A stretch of 64,000 nucleotides of DNA, taken from positions 124,001 through 188,000 of the forward strand of contig CP085689.1 in NCBI GenBank assembly GCA_020683205.1, in the 5' to 3' direction. Origin of the DNA: Lentisphaerae bacterium WC36. GTDB lineage: Bacteria > Verrucomicrobiota > Lentisphaeria > Victivallales > SZUA-371. Of the stretch, positions 1 to 9,515 are shown one piece after another (position 1 is the stretch's first letter; every line of letters starts with the position of its first letter). A model generated the notes under the pieces. That model saw only the letters and a program-made list of their open reading frames with translations, did not search any database and had not been told where the DNA came from. Made by a program: the position numbers and the translations under genes.

Positions 1-803
1 TCATTGAGTATGAATTGTTGCCATTTATTCCATATTTTATTGAAAAATTATTTTTAAAAAATAGACGTTATATTTTAAATTTTGATGATAATGTGTGGGA
101 AAAATATCAGCGCGCTCCATTCAAATATTTTCTTAAAAATAAATATTACAAATTAATAAAAAATGCCAAAAATGTGATAGTCGCAAACCATTTTTTGGCT
201 GATAAAGTAAAACAATATAATGATAATATTGTTTTCATTCCAACAGCAATTGACGCTACTAAATATCAACGGCATCAGAATGGCAAATTTGAACGCTTTA
301 CCGTTGCGTGGATTGGAACTCCAGAAACATTTCATTATGTTAGAAATAGTAGCTCAATATGGCAAAAATTAGCAGAAAAAGTTGATTATAAATTTTTGAT
401 TATTGCGCGTGAAAGTTTAAAAGATTATGAGATTAATGGCGTTGATATGGAATTCATCAATTGGAGTGAGCGAATTGAAGCTACATTGTTACCACAATGT
501 CATATTGGGGTTATGCCGTTAGATGATAGCAATTTTTCATTGGGGAAATCAGCTTACAAAATTATTCAATATTTTGCCAGTGGCGTTGTTCCTATTGCCA
601 GTAATGTTGGCGAAAATAATCATGTAATTCATAACAATCATGATGGATTTTTAGTTCAAAATGATGATCAATGGGTTTCCGTAATAGAGGAATTGTATAA
701 TGATCGAAATTTACTGGAAAGATTATCGATAAATGCAACTGCGAGCGCAAAAAAATTTGATATAAAAGTTTATTCAGAAAAGATTTTAAGTTTAATTGAT
801 TAA
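1..803 (+). CDS. glycosyltransferase (group 1/GT4-like), 5'-truncated
   Basis: The frame is already open at the window edge (it reads IEYELLPFIPYF from base 3), so the true N-terminus lies outside and the TTG at 15 is not a real start. The visible part has the feel of a GT-B fold glycosyltransferase: a stretch with NFDDNVWEKY, a middle segment with FTVAWIGTPET, and a C-terminal donor-binding half with GKSAYKIIQYFASGVVPIAS, NHDGFLV and a closing SAKKFDIK. In this superfamily these segments bind the nucleotide-sugar. The likely role is assembly of a surface or lipid-linked glycan; the acceptor and sugar cannot be told. A sulfatase follows 63 bases downstream on the same strand. Confidence 0.8.
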   Translation, partial: IEYELLPFIPYFIEKLFLKNRRYILNFDDNVWEKYQRAPFKYFLKNKYYKLIKNAKNVIVANHFLADKVKQYNDNIVFIPTAIDATKYQRHQNGKFERFTVAWIGTPETFHYVRNSSSIWQKLAEKVDYKFLIIARESLKDYEINGVDMEFINWSERIEATLLPQCHIGVMPLDDSNFSLGKSAYKIIQYFASGVVPIASNVGENNHVIHNNHDGFLVQNDDQWVSVIEELYNDRNLLERLSINATASAKKFDIKVYSEKILSLID

Positions 804-866
804 TAATTATATTGCGCTATAGTGTGTTTGTAGCAAAGGTAGGATTAACTTTTATTTTATGCGAGA

Positions 867-2426
867 ATGCAAACCATGAAAACACGACCTAATATCATTT
901 TTATTTTGAGCGATGACCAAGGACACTGGGCAATGAATTGCGCAGGTAATAATGAATTAATTACTCCAAATTTAAATAATTTAGCGGCGACAGGAATCTT
1001 ATTTGACAATTTTTTCTGCACTTCACCAGTTTGTTCACCAGCTAGGGCTTCAATTTTAACAGGAAAAATTCCTTCGCAACATGGCGTACATGACTGGATT
1101 CGCAAAGGAAATATAAAAGATATAAATGGTGATTATGGATATCAAGGTAAAGATCGCCCAATCGATTATTTAGCAAATTTGGCACTTTATACTGAAATTT
1201 TAGCGGACAATGGTTATAATTGTGGCTTGTCTGGGAAATGGCATTTGGGAGATAGTGGACGTCCTCGTTTTGGGCATAGATATTGGTATAGTCATGCATT
1301 TGGAGGAAGTAGTTATTATAATTATCAAGTTTTTGAGAATGGCGAGTTAAAAACCAAAACAAAATATTTAACCGAAGAGTTTACCGACAAAGCATTGGAT
1401 TTTCTTGATATGCAAAAAGGTTGTGAAGAGCCATTTTATTTAGGGGTTCATTATACCGCTCCACATTCTCCATGGGAAAAAGAGGAGCATCCTGCTGAAA
1501 TTTGGGCTCTTTATGATGATTGTGAATTTAATTCGGTACCAAATTTACCACCTCACCCATGGGATAATGGGATGATTTATGCATTTACTCCAAAAAAACG
1601 TCGTGAAACGTTACAAGGGTATTTTACGGCAATTACGGCGATGGATAAGCAAATTGGACGTATTATTGATAAACTTGAAGAGATGAATATTCGTGAAGAA
1701 ACTATTATTATTTTTACTGCTGATAATGGTATGAATATGGGACATCATGGAATTTTTGGCAAAGGTAATGGTACATTCCCAATGAATATGTATGACTCAG
1801 CTATTAAAGTGCCATTTATAATTTCAGCACCAAGTAAAGTGGAGCAGGGTGTTATTAATAGTAATATGCATAGCCATTATGATATTTTCCCGACGTTAAT
1901 TGATTATTTACAGTTAGAAGTAGCTGAAACAAACAATCGATTTGACACTGATGTCATTGTTGATTTACCAGGGAAAAGTTTTGCTGGAGTTTTAAATGGA
2001 AAAGATTACGGCAGTAATGGACATGTGGTGATTTTTGATGAATATGGACCTGTACGTATGATTAGGACTCAAAAATATAAATATGTTCATCGTTATCCGT
2101 ATGGACCTCATGAATTTTATAACTTAGAAAAAGATCCAAGTGAAGATATAAATCTTATTTACAATGAAGATTATATCAATGAAATTAACAATATGCGCAG
2201 GGATTTAGTTGAATGGTTCAAGAAATGGGTAAACCATGAATGCGATGGAGCAAATTTAGCTGTGACAGGCAGCGGTCAAGTTGATGTTGTTACTAGTGAA
2301 AATGGAGGACGGTTAGCGTTTTGCCAAAATTATGTGCAAAAACATGATTTAAATATTTCTCAAGATGACTTCAAAAAACTTCATTCTCAATCATTAGATC
2401 AATATAAGTTAGATGGCAATTCATAA
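867..2426 (+). CDS. sulfatase (S1 family, formylglycine-type)
   Basis: A 519-residue type I sulfatase of the alkaline phosphatase superfamily. It hydrolyses sulfate esters after conversion of the active-site Cys to formylglycine. The N-terminal metal site IFILSDDQGH is at residues 11-20 and the maturation motif CSPAR is at 56-60, with Cys56 as the residue converted. A second metal-binding segment (TADNGMNMGHHG) lies near residue 290. No signal peptide is visible, so it looks cytoplasmic, unlike the other sulfatase in this window. The start at 867 has no strong Shine-Dalgarno; a second ATG three codons later is possible. The substrate is unknown, and a choline-sulfatase or arylsulfatase-like specificity cannot be separated by eye. 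Confidence 0.9.
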   Translation: MQTMKTRPNIIFILSDDQGHWAMNCAGNNELITPNLNNLAATGILFDNFFCTSPVCSPARASILTGKIPSQHGVHDWIRKGNIKDINGDYGYQGKDRPIDYLANLALYTEILADNGYNCGLSGKWHLGDSGRPRFGHRYWYSHAFGGSSYYNYQVFENGELKTKTKYLTEEFTDKALDFLDMQKGCEEPFYLGVHYTAPHSPWEKEEHPAEIWALYDDCEFNSVPNLPPHPWDNGMIYAFTPKKRRETLQGYFTAITAMDKQIGRIIDKLEEMNIREETIIIFTADNGMNMGHHGIFGKGNGTFPMNMYDSAIKVPFIISAPSKVEQGVINSNMHSHYDIFPTLIDYLQLEVAETNNRFDTDVIVDLPGKSFAGVLNGKDYGSNGHVVIFDEYGPVRMIRTQKYKYVHRYPYGPHEFYNLEKDPSEDINLIYNEDYINEINNMRRDLVEWFKKWVNHECDGANLAVTGSGQVDVVTSENGGRLAFCQNYVQKHDLNISQDDFKKLHSQSLDQYKLDGNS

Positions 2427-2525
2427 AGAGAATCTTAAAATTATTTATAATTAAGTATTATAAAAGCGGTTAGTAATTTTAAATTAAGTAGACTATCAAC
2501 TTTTTTTGTGAAGGAGAAAATTGCA

Positions 2526-3572
2526 ATGTATAAGATTTTAGAGAATGTGACTGTGGTTTTAATATTTATTTGCGCTGCTGTTGCAGTAATCTTTTGAGGA
2601 CTAAAATTGAAAAAATTTACAAGGATTTGACTTCTTATAAAGAAATCACTTATTCTATCGGCTAATGTTTAGTTAAGCAGTTGAAAAAAGATAACCCAAT
2701 TGTAAGCCTATTGATTTAGATGTATCCTTAAAACCATTCATAGAATGTAAAGAAGGTTATAGTTTTTCTTGTGAAGGTTTAGATTTGAAGGGAATTAATT
2801 TACTAGATTTATGTATCTACTCTAACGATGAAAATAAAGATGGCTTAAAAATATTAAAAAAATACCCTTCAAAATGTATGGTGAATTGTTTGAATCTTTC
2901 ATCTGAAATTATAGATCATCTTCCTAATAAAATTGCTATGTTAAGCATTGAGTTCGATGAGAGTAAAAGAAAAAGAAATAAAAATAAGCTAGAAAATGAT
3001 ACTCTAGATTGCACTGAATTATATTCTTATAAAGAATTAGATGTTTTGTGTTTGTATAATGTTAAGGTTTATAAAGGCATATTAGATTTAAATTTGCTAA
3101 AAATTAGTGAATTATCATTTGCTCCAAACGTACCAACAAAACTGTTGCTTAGAAATGGCTATTTAGTGAATTAGTTATATTTTAATAGCTATGTAATTTT
3201 AGAAAATGAAATAACTTGTGATAAATTAAATTTATACGCAGGGTATAAAAGAATATAAATATATAAAAGAAATTTTGAAAAAATAAAGTCTAAAGAGCTA
3301 CTTTTTACATTTAGAAAAATAACAAATGATAATTATTAAGATATTATAGATATTTTACAATAATTGGTTAGTAAAGATATATAAAAAAAATAATCTTTTA
3401 TTACGTTCTTGAAATTGATATGGACGAAAAAAGTTTAAATAAAAAATTTGTAAATATTTTATTTAAAATTAGAGCAAAAAATATTAAAATAAAGAATGAC
3501 TTTATTCATGAAATACAAGAAATTGATGTAAAAATAGATTGGTATGAGTTGCCAAATGATTTAGATGAATAA
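2526..3572 (+). pseudogene. decayed gene of unknown family (stops and frameshifts)
   Basis: The remains of one gene. It begins with MYKILENVTVVLIFICAAV, a membrane segment, behind a GAAGGAG ribosome site, and ends after 23 codons at a TGA. Protein-like sequence continues in shifting frames. A 129-codon open stretch at 2785-3174 extends upstream without a start (KPIDLDVSLKPFIECKEGY). Beyond its TAG the same frame runs on through several TAA codons. After an A8 run near 3390 the reading moves to a third frame, which contains a clean 50-codon end (3420-3572, starting MDEKSLNKKF). Leucine-rich spacing is suggestive, but I recognise no family. The mixture of frameshifts and stops indicates decay rather than recoding. 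Confidence 0.6.
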
Positions 3573-3580
3573 ATTAATAA

Positions 3581-3620
3581 AATAGGTTAAAAATGAAAAA
3601 AATAGGTTAAAAATGAAAAA
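3581..3620 (+). repeat. perfect 20-bp tandem duplication at a start codon
   Basis: Bases 3581-3600 and 3601-3620 are identical (aataggttaaaaatgaaaaa). The second copy supplies the ATG of the GH18-like gene at 3613. The first copy supplies an ATG at 3593 that makes a five-codon frame (MKKIG stop) ending at 3610, just before the real start. The duplication therefore doubles the translation start region. Confidence 0.9.
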
Positions 3621-4632
3621 AATAATTAAAAGTTTGACGAGAATTACAGTTGTATTAGGTATTATTTTTGCAATATTTGGTATTATTTATTGGATAATGC
3701 CATCTGGTAAATTGTTTACTGATGGGCGTTTTGATTTAAGGCAAAATGGCATTTGGTTACAGCATGGTTGGCTTGGTGATGATATTTGGTTCAAGCGCAA
3801 TAATCGTGATAAAACGAAATTTAGAAGCGAGCAGAAAATTACTGAGTTATTTACTAAAATGAAAAAACATAGTATAAAATTTTTATATCCACATTTGTGT
3901 CCAACCTTTTTTGATGGCAAAATTTCTAAAGTTGATGATATACAGACAAAGTTATTTTTGAAATTAGCAAAGAAAAATGAATTAAATATTTTACCGTGGA
4001 TAGGAGGTGTTTTTGATGATAGCGTCAAGTTAAGTTCTGAAAAATGGCGTAAAAATTTTACTGAATCAATTCTCCGATTATTGAATGAATATAGTGAATT
4101 TGATGGAATACAAATTAATATTGAGCCGTTGCCAAATGGCAATAAGGACTTTATTTTGTTATTAAAAGAACTGCATGATGTTTTTCCAAAGGATAAAATC
4201 ATTTCAATTGCCGCATATCCACCTCCAACAATTTTACATCCACATGAAAATGTGCACTGGGATATGCAGTATTATTCAGAAATAGCGCCATATGTCGATC
4301 AAATGGCAGTAATGATGTATGACACAGCTATTAAATTTCCTAAGTTATATGTTAGTTTAATGAGTTCGTGGACAAAAGAATTACTCAATAATAAAACATT
4401 GAAAAAGTTTAATGTGAAAATTCTGCTTGGCTTGCCAGCATATGATGATGCATATACGACGTATCATGAACCTGAAGTTGAAAATATTAATTATGCGCTA
4501 AAAGGAATAAATTTGGGGTTAAGTTCTTTTAAAGAGTTACCTAAAAATTATCAAGGAACTGTTATTTATTGTGAATGGGAAATGAATAACAGTAAATGGC
4601 AAATTTTTTATGAAAATTTTCAAAAAAAATAA
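3613..4632 (+). CDS. membrane-anchored GH18-like glycoside hydrolase
   Basis: A 339-residue protein with an N-terminal membrane segment (about residues 7-29, ITVVLGIIFAIFGIIYWIM) and an extracytoplasmic TIM-barrel-like body. The segment DGIQINIEPLP resembles the DGxxxDxE catalytic strand of GH18 chitinase-type barrels, with Glu in the acid/base position, and VDQMAVMMYDTA resembles the later barrel strand containing M-x-Y-D. The family match is by motif only. The substrate is unknown and it could be a non-catalytic relative. The gene stands alone between a pseudogene and tRNA-Leu. Its start lies in a 20-bp tandem duplication with a weak AGG ribosome site. Confidence 0.65.
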   Translation: MKKIIKSLTRITVVLGIIFAIFGIIYWIMPSGKLFTDGRFDLRQNGIWLQHGWLGDDIWFKRNNRDKTKFRSEQKITELFTKMKKHSIKFLYPHLCPTFFDGKISKVDDIQTKLFLKLAKKNELNILPWIGGVFDDSVKLSSEKWRKNFTESILRLLNEYSEFDGIQINIEPLPNGNKDFILLLKELHDVFPKDKIISIAAYPPPTILHPHENVHWDMQYYSEIAPYVDQMAVMMYDTAIKFPKLYVSLMSSWTKELLNNKTLKKFNVKILLGLPAYDDAYTTYHEPEVENINYALKGINLGLSSFKELPKNYQGTVIYCEWEMNNSKWQIFYENFQKK

Positions 4633-4720
4633 AAAATTGTATTCTTTTATTGCTTAAATACTTAACATTGCTTGAGGTTATGTCATGCTAAAAAAGTTTG
4701 AAAAAAATTTAAAAAGTGAT

Positions 4721-4748
4721 TTGTAAAATAGCAATTGCCTCCTATATT
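4721..4748 (+). promoter_or_regulatory. sigma-70-type promoter for tRNA-Leu
   Basis: TTGTAA at 4721-4726 and TATATT at 4743-4748 are separated by 16 bases. Transcription would begin near 4755, about 20 bases before the tRNA. Confidence 0.5.
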
Positions 4749-4774
4749 AAAAGCACAAACTCAATGCGAGAGTT

Positions 4775-4861
4775 GCCAGGATGGCGGAATTGGCAGACGC
4801 AACGGACTTAAAATCCGTCGGCCGCAAGGCTGTGAGGGTTCAAGTCCCTCTCCTGGTACCA
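4775..4861 (+). tRNA. tRNA-Leu(UAA)
   Basis: A long-variable-arm tRNA. The acceptor stem GCCAGGA pairs with TCCTGGT (one G-U), followed by A and an encoded CCA. The anticodon stem ACGGA/TCCGT encloses the loop CTTAAAA with anticodon TAA at 4809-4811, which reads UUA. The variable arm GGCCGCAAGGCT and the T-loop GGTTCAAGTCCC are normal. Confidence 0.96.
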
Positions 4862-4875
4862 TTTGAAATATTCCA

Positions 4876-4909
4876 CACCTAAGAATTTATTTTCTTAGGT
4901 GTTTTTTTA
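4876..4909 (+). terminator. intrinsic terminator after tRNA-Leu
   Basis: A perfect 10-bp stem (CACCTAAGAA with TTCTTAGGTG) around a six-base loop, followed by a T7 run. Confidence 0.88.
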
Positions 4910-4969
4910 TGTTTGTTTTGAATTATATAATTGCCTTCATAATGTATAATTGTTAAGGATTAGTTAATA

Positions 4970-6348
4970 GTGTCAGATAAAAGTATCATTTTGAAAAATT
5001 GTTGTAAAAAACTTCAAAGATTATCATTTTATGGATTTGTAATTTCTTTTAGTAAAGAAAAACGACAGGCTCAAGTTGTTGCGATGTTAATTGGTGAAGC
5101 TATAAAATTTGATTGCTTAGATGATGCTGAAATTATTATTCGCCAACAATTGGCTCTAATGGTTTCTGGTTGTACTTCAATAAAATATCAAAAAAATATG
5201 GGACTTACGTCTGCATTAACTTATTAGAACAAGCTAGAACATTTTCTCAGCATAGTAAATACGCAGGCATTTTATATGAAACTTTAAAGCAGTTAATTTG
5301 TGAATCTTCCACAGCCGTAGAAGAAGACATAGGAGTTGCATTGACTAATCGTGTTTGGCTTGGTTGGCATCTTAAGATGAAGAAATTACTGCTTTTCAAG
5401 CTGTAAGTAGAGCAATTGAGGATTGCTGGTATAATCTGAAATGACTGCAAAGGTGCCAGTTGTTCATCATTTATGGACTAATTGTCTAGATTTGTTTTCT
5501 GGGATTACAAGATTAGCAGATACTGTTATTCATAATGTTGAGGAACTTTTTCAAACTAGAGGTGTTATTTACGATTATTATCTAGCTTTTTTGGGGCATC
5601 AGGAGTATTCCTCTATTTCAGATTTAGCTCGTTATTAAGTTTGTCAAAATTTGGTGGGTTTTTCTTAGGAGCTTAGTTGGTGCGATTTTTGACATTATAG
5701 TAAAAGGAAAGGAATGCACTTTTTGCTCCTTTATCTGATTATTTTAGGTCACTAACTAGTGTTGCTGCAGATTTAGAAACTTTGTCTCAGCCATTTTCTG
5801 AAGATATTAAAGAACAAATGAAACAGTATTTCAATTGTTATAACGAAGAATTCAAAACAAAATATTTTTCACACAATTATGTGGATAGTGATTTTATTTA
5901 TTTTGGTCGTCTAAATCATCCTCTATGTAATTTGATAGTTAAATATCAAATTGTGGCTTTAGTAGCTTTTGGAAAAGAAGGAGGGCTAGATGTCTTAAAA
6001 AAATTACAGATGCAAAATGCGTGAAACTCTGTCTAATTTTTGGAAAAGTACGAACGATGGAGATATGCTTCAGTTTTTTTACAGGAATTAATTCAAGGTT
6101 GACGTGATTCAAATTTTGGAATAATAACTAATGTTTTTCCTCTGGAGCAAGCTCTTATGGACTTAGGTTATTATGAAATTGCTCTTTTTGTTGACAAAGG
6201 AGGGGGCAAGTGAGATGGAAATCGATTTCATATTAATTCACGTCCTGCGCGTGAGAGATTTATCGTTGAAAAATTGAAATTACGTCGCTATGCGATAAAG
6301 TCATGGTTGAGAGTTGATTTAAGCGCTAAGAAGTCGATTGATATATAA
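4970..6348 (+). pseudogene. large decayed gene of unknown family
   Basis: Protein-like sequence runs for about 1.4 kb in all three forward frames. The pieces join end to end: 4970-5227 (GTG start, SDKSIILKNC), then 5190-5370 in another frame (CINLLEQARTFSQHSKYAG), then DEEITAFQAVSRAIED in a third frame to 5443, then 5441-5638 (VPVVHHLWTNCLDLFSG), then 5720-6024 (FAPLSDYFRSLTS onward), and a tail from about 6100 ending SAKKSIDI at 6348. At least four frameshifts and several stops separate them. No family is recognised. The undecayed protein would have been about 450 residues, predicted soluble. Confidence 0.6.
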
Positions 6349-6408
6349 AAATATAAAGACCAATTTAAATGATAAAAATTGGCCCTAATAAATAATAAAA
6401 AAATATTT

Positions 6409-7923
6409 TTATTTTACAATTAAGTATTTAGTTTTATCTGCGTGGTAGCTTTTATTTTGTTGTAATTGTAAAAATCTTTTAAGCGCTTTTCGAACAATTA
6501 TTGGTTCTTTTGTCGTTTTTGATTTCTGTGAACGAGCTATGTTTGCGAAAGTTTTACTTCGCCAATTGGTTAATGCGAAACGATTAGTAGCAAAAGATAT
6601 TCTTTTTTGCGGATTTTGTTGCCAAATAGAACCATCTTTTAATATTATATCCTCTATGATTTTGCCTTTTTTATTAACTATTGTTTTTAAGCCATAAATA
6701 TTTAAAGTTTTCTGTTTGCTTTTTACTAAATTATTAATAATAGTTTGATATTCATTAAAGTTTAAATGTGTTTTATAGCAGTTATCTTCGTATTTAAAAA
6801 ACATATAGAGGTCAAAGTCATTGATGTTTCCTTTTTTTAATGTGGCATTTTTTTTAAGTTGTCCAATTATAGCATAATCAGTTTTGATTTGTTCTTTTAG
6901 AGCATTGCCAATAAGATTGACTGCTGTAGAATTATACAAATCAATATCATCTGGCTTTATTTCTGCATTAACTGACGCAAATGTTTTACGACCGCATTCA
7001 GGGAATTGCTTGACAAATTCGTCGTAAAAAAGTTTTTTTAGCGCTGGGTCTTCTGGTGTATCTTTTTTTACTGCTTCAAATTTGCTTGAAACATTTAAAA
7101 TTTTGCGTGTTTTTTTATCAAAATCAATCGTCAGATCTATAAAGCCTTGAGCATGATAGCCCGCTTGAGTGTAATATCCTCCATTTGGAGTTTTTTCTCC
7201 AGGAATTAATTTATGCATGTGTGCTCCTAGGATTATATTAAAAAAAGGATACTTTTTTAGTAAACTGTAAACTCTGTTACGTGAATAATTTCTAAAACCA
7301 TCGTGAACTGCTAAAACATAAATATCTGCTGTTATTTTTTGCTCTTTGAGTTCTTTGGTAATTCTTTTCATTGCATTATCGTAATTTTCAAATTTATAAT
7401 CTCTTGTGAAGTCGTATAGTCCATTATCAGGCACTGTTAAAGGTACTACTAAAATTTTTACACCATCTTTTGTAAATATTTTATAGTTGGAAAAAATTAG
7501 TTCACCGTTTTTTTTATTAGTAATATTTGCAGCATAAAGTTGTACATCAAGTTTTTTCATATTATTTTTTAAATCTGTCAAATTATAATCTAACTCATGA
7601 TTGCCGACTACAGTTATGTCAAAATTAAAGGCTTTTAGCAAACATAGCGAACTATAACCATTTGAGTATGAAGCTTCAAAATTTCCATGAATAAAGTCCC
7701 CTGTGTCAATTAGTAGCGTTTTATCTTTATTATAAAGGGCTTGAGTTTTCTTGAGGAGTGTTAACATTTTAAAAAGGTTATAATCTTTTAAATAGGTGCT
7801 ACTGTGAATGTCAGAGGTTTGTAAAATATGTAGCTTTGTTGTTTCTGCTCTTAAATTTAATCCACCTAGAAATAGTGCAATTAAACTTACCATTAATCTT
7901 TTTCTTACATTACGAACAATCAT
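6409..7923 (-). CDS. secreted metallophosphatase / 5'-nucleotidase family protein
   Basis: A 504-residue exported protein of the UshA/CpdB type. The signal peptide covers about residues 1-26 (ending LNLRAE). The metallophosphoesterase domain shows the ordered metal motifs SDIHS, DTGDFIHG, VGNHELDY and GAHMH, which bind the two metal ions. A C-terminal 5'-nucleotidase-like domain follows from about residue 310. Such enzymes dephosphorylate nucleotides or nucleotide-sugars in the periplasm. An AAGAGA ribosome site precedes the ATG at 7923. It is transcribed alone, facing the pseudogene at 4970-6348. Confidence 0.87.
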   Translation of the reverse strand: MIVRNVRKRLMVSLIALFLGGLNLRAETTKLHILQTSDIHSSTYLKDYNLFKMLTLLKKTQALYNKDKTLLIDTGDFIHGNFEASYSNGYSSLCLLKAFNFDITVVGNHELDYNLTDLKNNMKKLDVQLYAANITNKKNGELIFSNYKIFTKDGVKILVVPLTVPDNGLYDFTRDYKFENYDNAMKRITKELKEQKITADIYVLAVHDGFRNYSRNRVYSLLKKYPFFNIILGAHMHKLIPGEKTPNGGYYTQAGYHAQGFIDLTIDFDKKTRKILNVSSKFEAVKKDTPEDPALKKLFYDEFVKQFPECGRKTFASVNAEIKPDDIDLYNSTAVNLIGNALKEQIKTDYAIIGQLKKNATLKKGNINDFDLYMFFKYEDNCYKTHLNFNEYQTIINNLVKSKQKTLNIYGLKTIVNKKGKIIEDIILKDGSIWQQNPQKRISFATNRFALTNWRSKTFANIARSQKSKTTKEPIIVRKALKRFLQLQQNKSYHADKTKYLIVK

Positions 7924-8112
7924 TTTTTTCTCTTTTTAGTTATTTCTTATTTTGATTTTTAAAATTATATTGCAAAAATCCTTTGCTAAAAAACATCATT
8001 TAATATATTGTAAAAACGCTTAAAAAGCTATGAAAGACACTATAATATTTCATATATATATTACTCTAAAGGTTGCATTGAGGTTATTATTGATTTTTTT
8101 TAATGAAAAAAC

Positions 8113-8140
8113 TTGATTATTCTAAAAAAATGTTAATATT
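8113..8140 (+). promoter_or_regulatory. possible promoter of the small basic protein gene
   Basis: TTGATT at 8113-8118 is followed after 16 bases by AATATT at 8135-8140. The whole 7924-8226 interval is AT-rich and otherwise holds no gene that I can see. Confidence 0.3.
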
Positions 8141-8226
8141 AATAGTTCTAAGGTTTTAAAGAGAACTTAGTAAAAGAATTTTAAATAAAAATTAAATATA
8201 AGATATAAATTGCAGGAGATTGTAAA

Positions 8227-8382
8227 ATGTCACAGCATCCAAGTTTACGCGTAGGCGGTAAAATTAGACAAAAAAGAAATGTATTAAAACGTTTTGAGCG
8301 TCTTGATGCATTAAAAGCTGAAGGTCGTTGGAAAGAAGGCGATAAAGTTTTAGGTTTACCAAAAACTAAGCCAAATATCTAA
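8227..8382 (+). CDS. small basic protein of the Chlamydia/Verrucomicrobia family
   Basis: A 51-residue, strongly basic protein. It starts MSQHPSLRVGGKIRQKRN, continues VLKRFERLDALKAEGRW and ends VLGLPKTKPNI. The RNVLKRFER core and the closing GLPKTK are the hallmarks of a small basic protein family confined to the PVC superphylum; its function is not established and an association with the ribosome has been suggested. An AGGAG site at 8214-8218 lies eight bases before the ATG, and a strong terminator follows, so it is a monocistronic and probably highly expressed gene. It is the best lineage marker in the window. Confidence 0.9.
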   Translation: MSQHPSLRVGGKIRQKRNVLKRFERLDALKAEGRWKEGDKVLGLPKTKPNI

Positions 8383-8411
8383 GACATAAGTTTACATGTT
8401 TTTGTTAAAAA

Positions 8412-8446
8412 AGTACTATTTATAACCTAAATAGTGCTTTTTTTTT
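8412..8446 (+). terminator. intrinsic terminator after small basic protein
   Basis: An 11-bp stem (AGTACTATTTA with TAAATAGTGCT, one G-U) around TAACC, followed by a nine-base T run. Confidence 0.88.
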
Positions 8447-8544
8447 GTAAAAATATTATATTGTAGCTATGTTACATTGATTATGGTATGTTTTACTATT
8501 AAACTGAGTAAATTCTCTTTAACTATAAAAACTAGGAAGATGTT

Positions 8545-9291
8545 ATGAAAAAAAGATTGTCACTAATTTTAGTCGGATTGTTTCTTGTTGCAGTGATTAA
8601 TTGTATTGCTGGAACTATAATTTTTAAAGATAATACAAGCATTAGTAAAGTTGAAATTGTTGGAATTTATAATGGTAGAATTTATATTGAAAAAAATGAT
8701 TTAAAAAAGAATTATCCTTTGTCATCTGTAAAAGCTTATTATAATGAAGATATTGAAATTGATTCTGCTATTAATAAACGTCTAGTAAATTATAAGGCAC
8801 GCGTGAATAAAGTATATTTTAGTAGTGGGAGTAAGAAAAAAAGTAAATCAAGTAAAAAAACAATTAGAAAAACAGCAGAAATTACTTTTTCATTGGCAAT
8901 GTATCAAAATAGTCAAAGTAAAGAATTGCGTCAACCTTATTTATATTTATATGTTTTAACAGAAGATGATGATTCAACAACTGATAACATAAAAGAGCGT
9001 AAAGTTTATTCTTTTTCGTATCCAAGAAGTGCTAAAGTAAATTTAAAAAGTTATAGCATTGGCAAAATTATGTCAAAAGTTTTGGCTAGTGATCGAAAAA
9101 TTATTAATCGTGATAACTTAAATTATACAGGAACAACAGTAAAAATACCATTCACAATTAGAAAGGCAAAAATTATTGCATACCGTTTGGAAGTTTATAA
9201 TAATGATTCGTTAAGTGCTGTGAAAATTGGTAATTTGGTAGGATTACAGCAAATTCCTAAAGATTGGTGGTATAGTATAGATTATAAATAA
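8545..9291 (+). CDS. exported protein of unknown function
   Basis: A 248-residue protein with a signal peptide (MKKRLSLILVGLFLVAVINCIAG, cleavage near 23). The mature part is basic and beta-rich, with a Ser/Lys cluster around residues 92-110 (SSGSKKKSKSSKKTIRK) and a second half carrying aromatic strands (LYLYVLTEDDD, YRLEVYNND, ending WWYSIDYK). No family is recognised. The cysteine in VINCIAG could form a weak lipobox, making it a lipoprotein, but this is uncertain. An AGGAAGATG site precedes the start, and the gene is alone between two terminators. Confidence 0.7.
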   Translation: MKKRLSLILVGLFLVAVINCIAGTIIFKDNTSISKVEIVGIYNGRIYIEKNDLKKNYPLSSVKAYYNEDIEIDSAINKRLVNYKARVNKVYFSSGSKKKSKSSKKTIRKTAEITFSLAMYQNSQSKELRQPYLYLYVLTEDDDSTTDNIKERKVYSFSYPRSAKVNLKSYSIGKIMSKVLASDRKIINRDNLNYTGTTVKIPFTIRKAKIIAYRLEVYNNDSLSAVKIGNLVGLQQIPKDWWYSIDYK

Positions 9292-9323
9292 TTGATTAAC
9301 ATATTTTGAAAATTAAAAATTCA

Positions 9324-9368
9324 CACTTTTAAAAATTATTAATATCTGATTTTTAGAAGTGTTTTTTT
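9324..9368 (+). terminator. intrinsic terminator
   Basis: A 13-bp stem (CACTTTTAAAAAT with ATTTTTAGAAGTG, one G-U) with a 12-base loop and a T7 tail. Confidence 0.75.
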
Positions 9369-9515
9369 ATAATATTAATAGCGATAATTTAAGTTGAATT
9401 TCTTGATTATTAAAAAAATACAACTATTTTATTTATTTGAAAAATTTTTAATTAATAAAATATGTAAATTATTAAGTTTATAAGAGTAAGTAATTTTAAG
9501 ATAAGGTATAAAATC

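Noticed and set aside
2526-3572. Stop-codon reassignment (TAA/TAG read as Gln) because many in-frame stops sit where Gln would fit
   Set aside because: The same stretch also needs frameshifts, and all intact genes in the window end at normal TAA/TAG codons. Simple decay explains it.
1-4632. Surface polysaccharide biosynthesis cluster spanning the glycosyltransferase, sulfatase and GH18-like gene
   Set aside because: Only one truncated glycosyltransferase is visible, and a pseudogene separates the others, so an integrated cluster cannot be supported.
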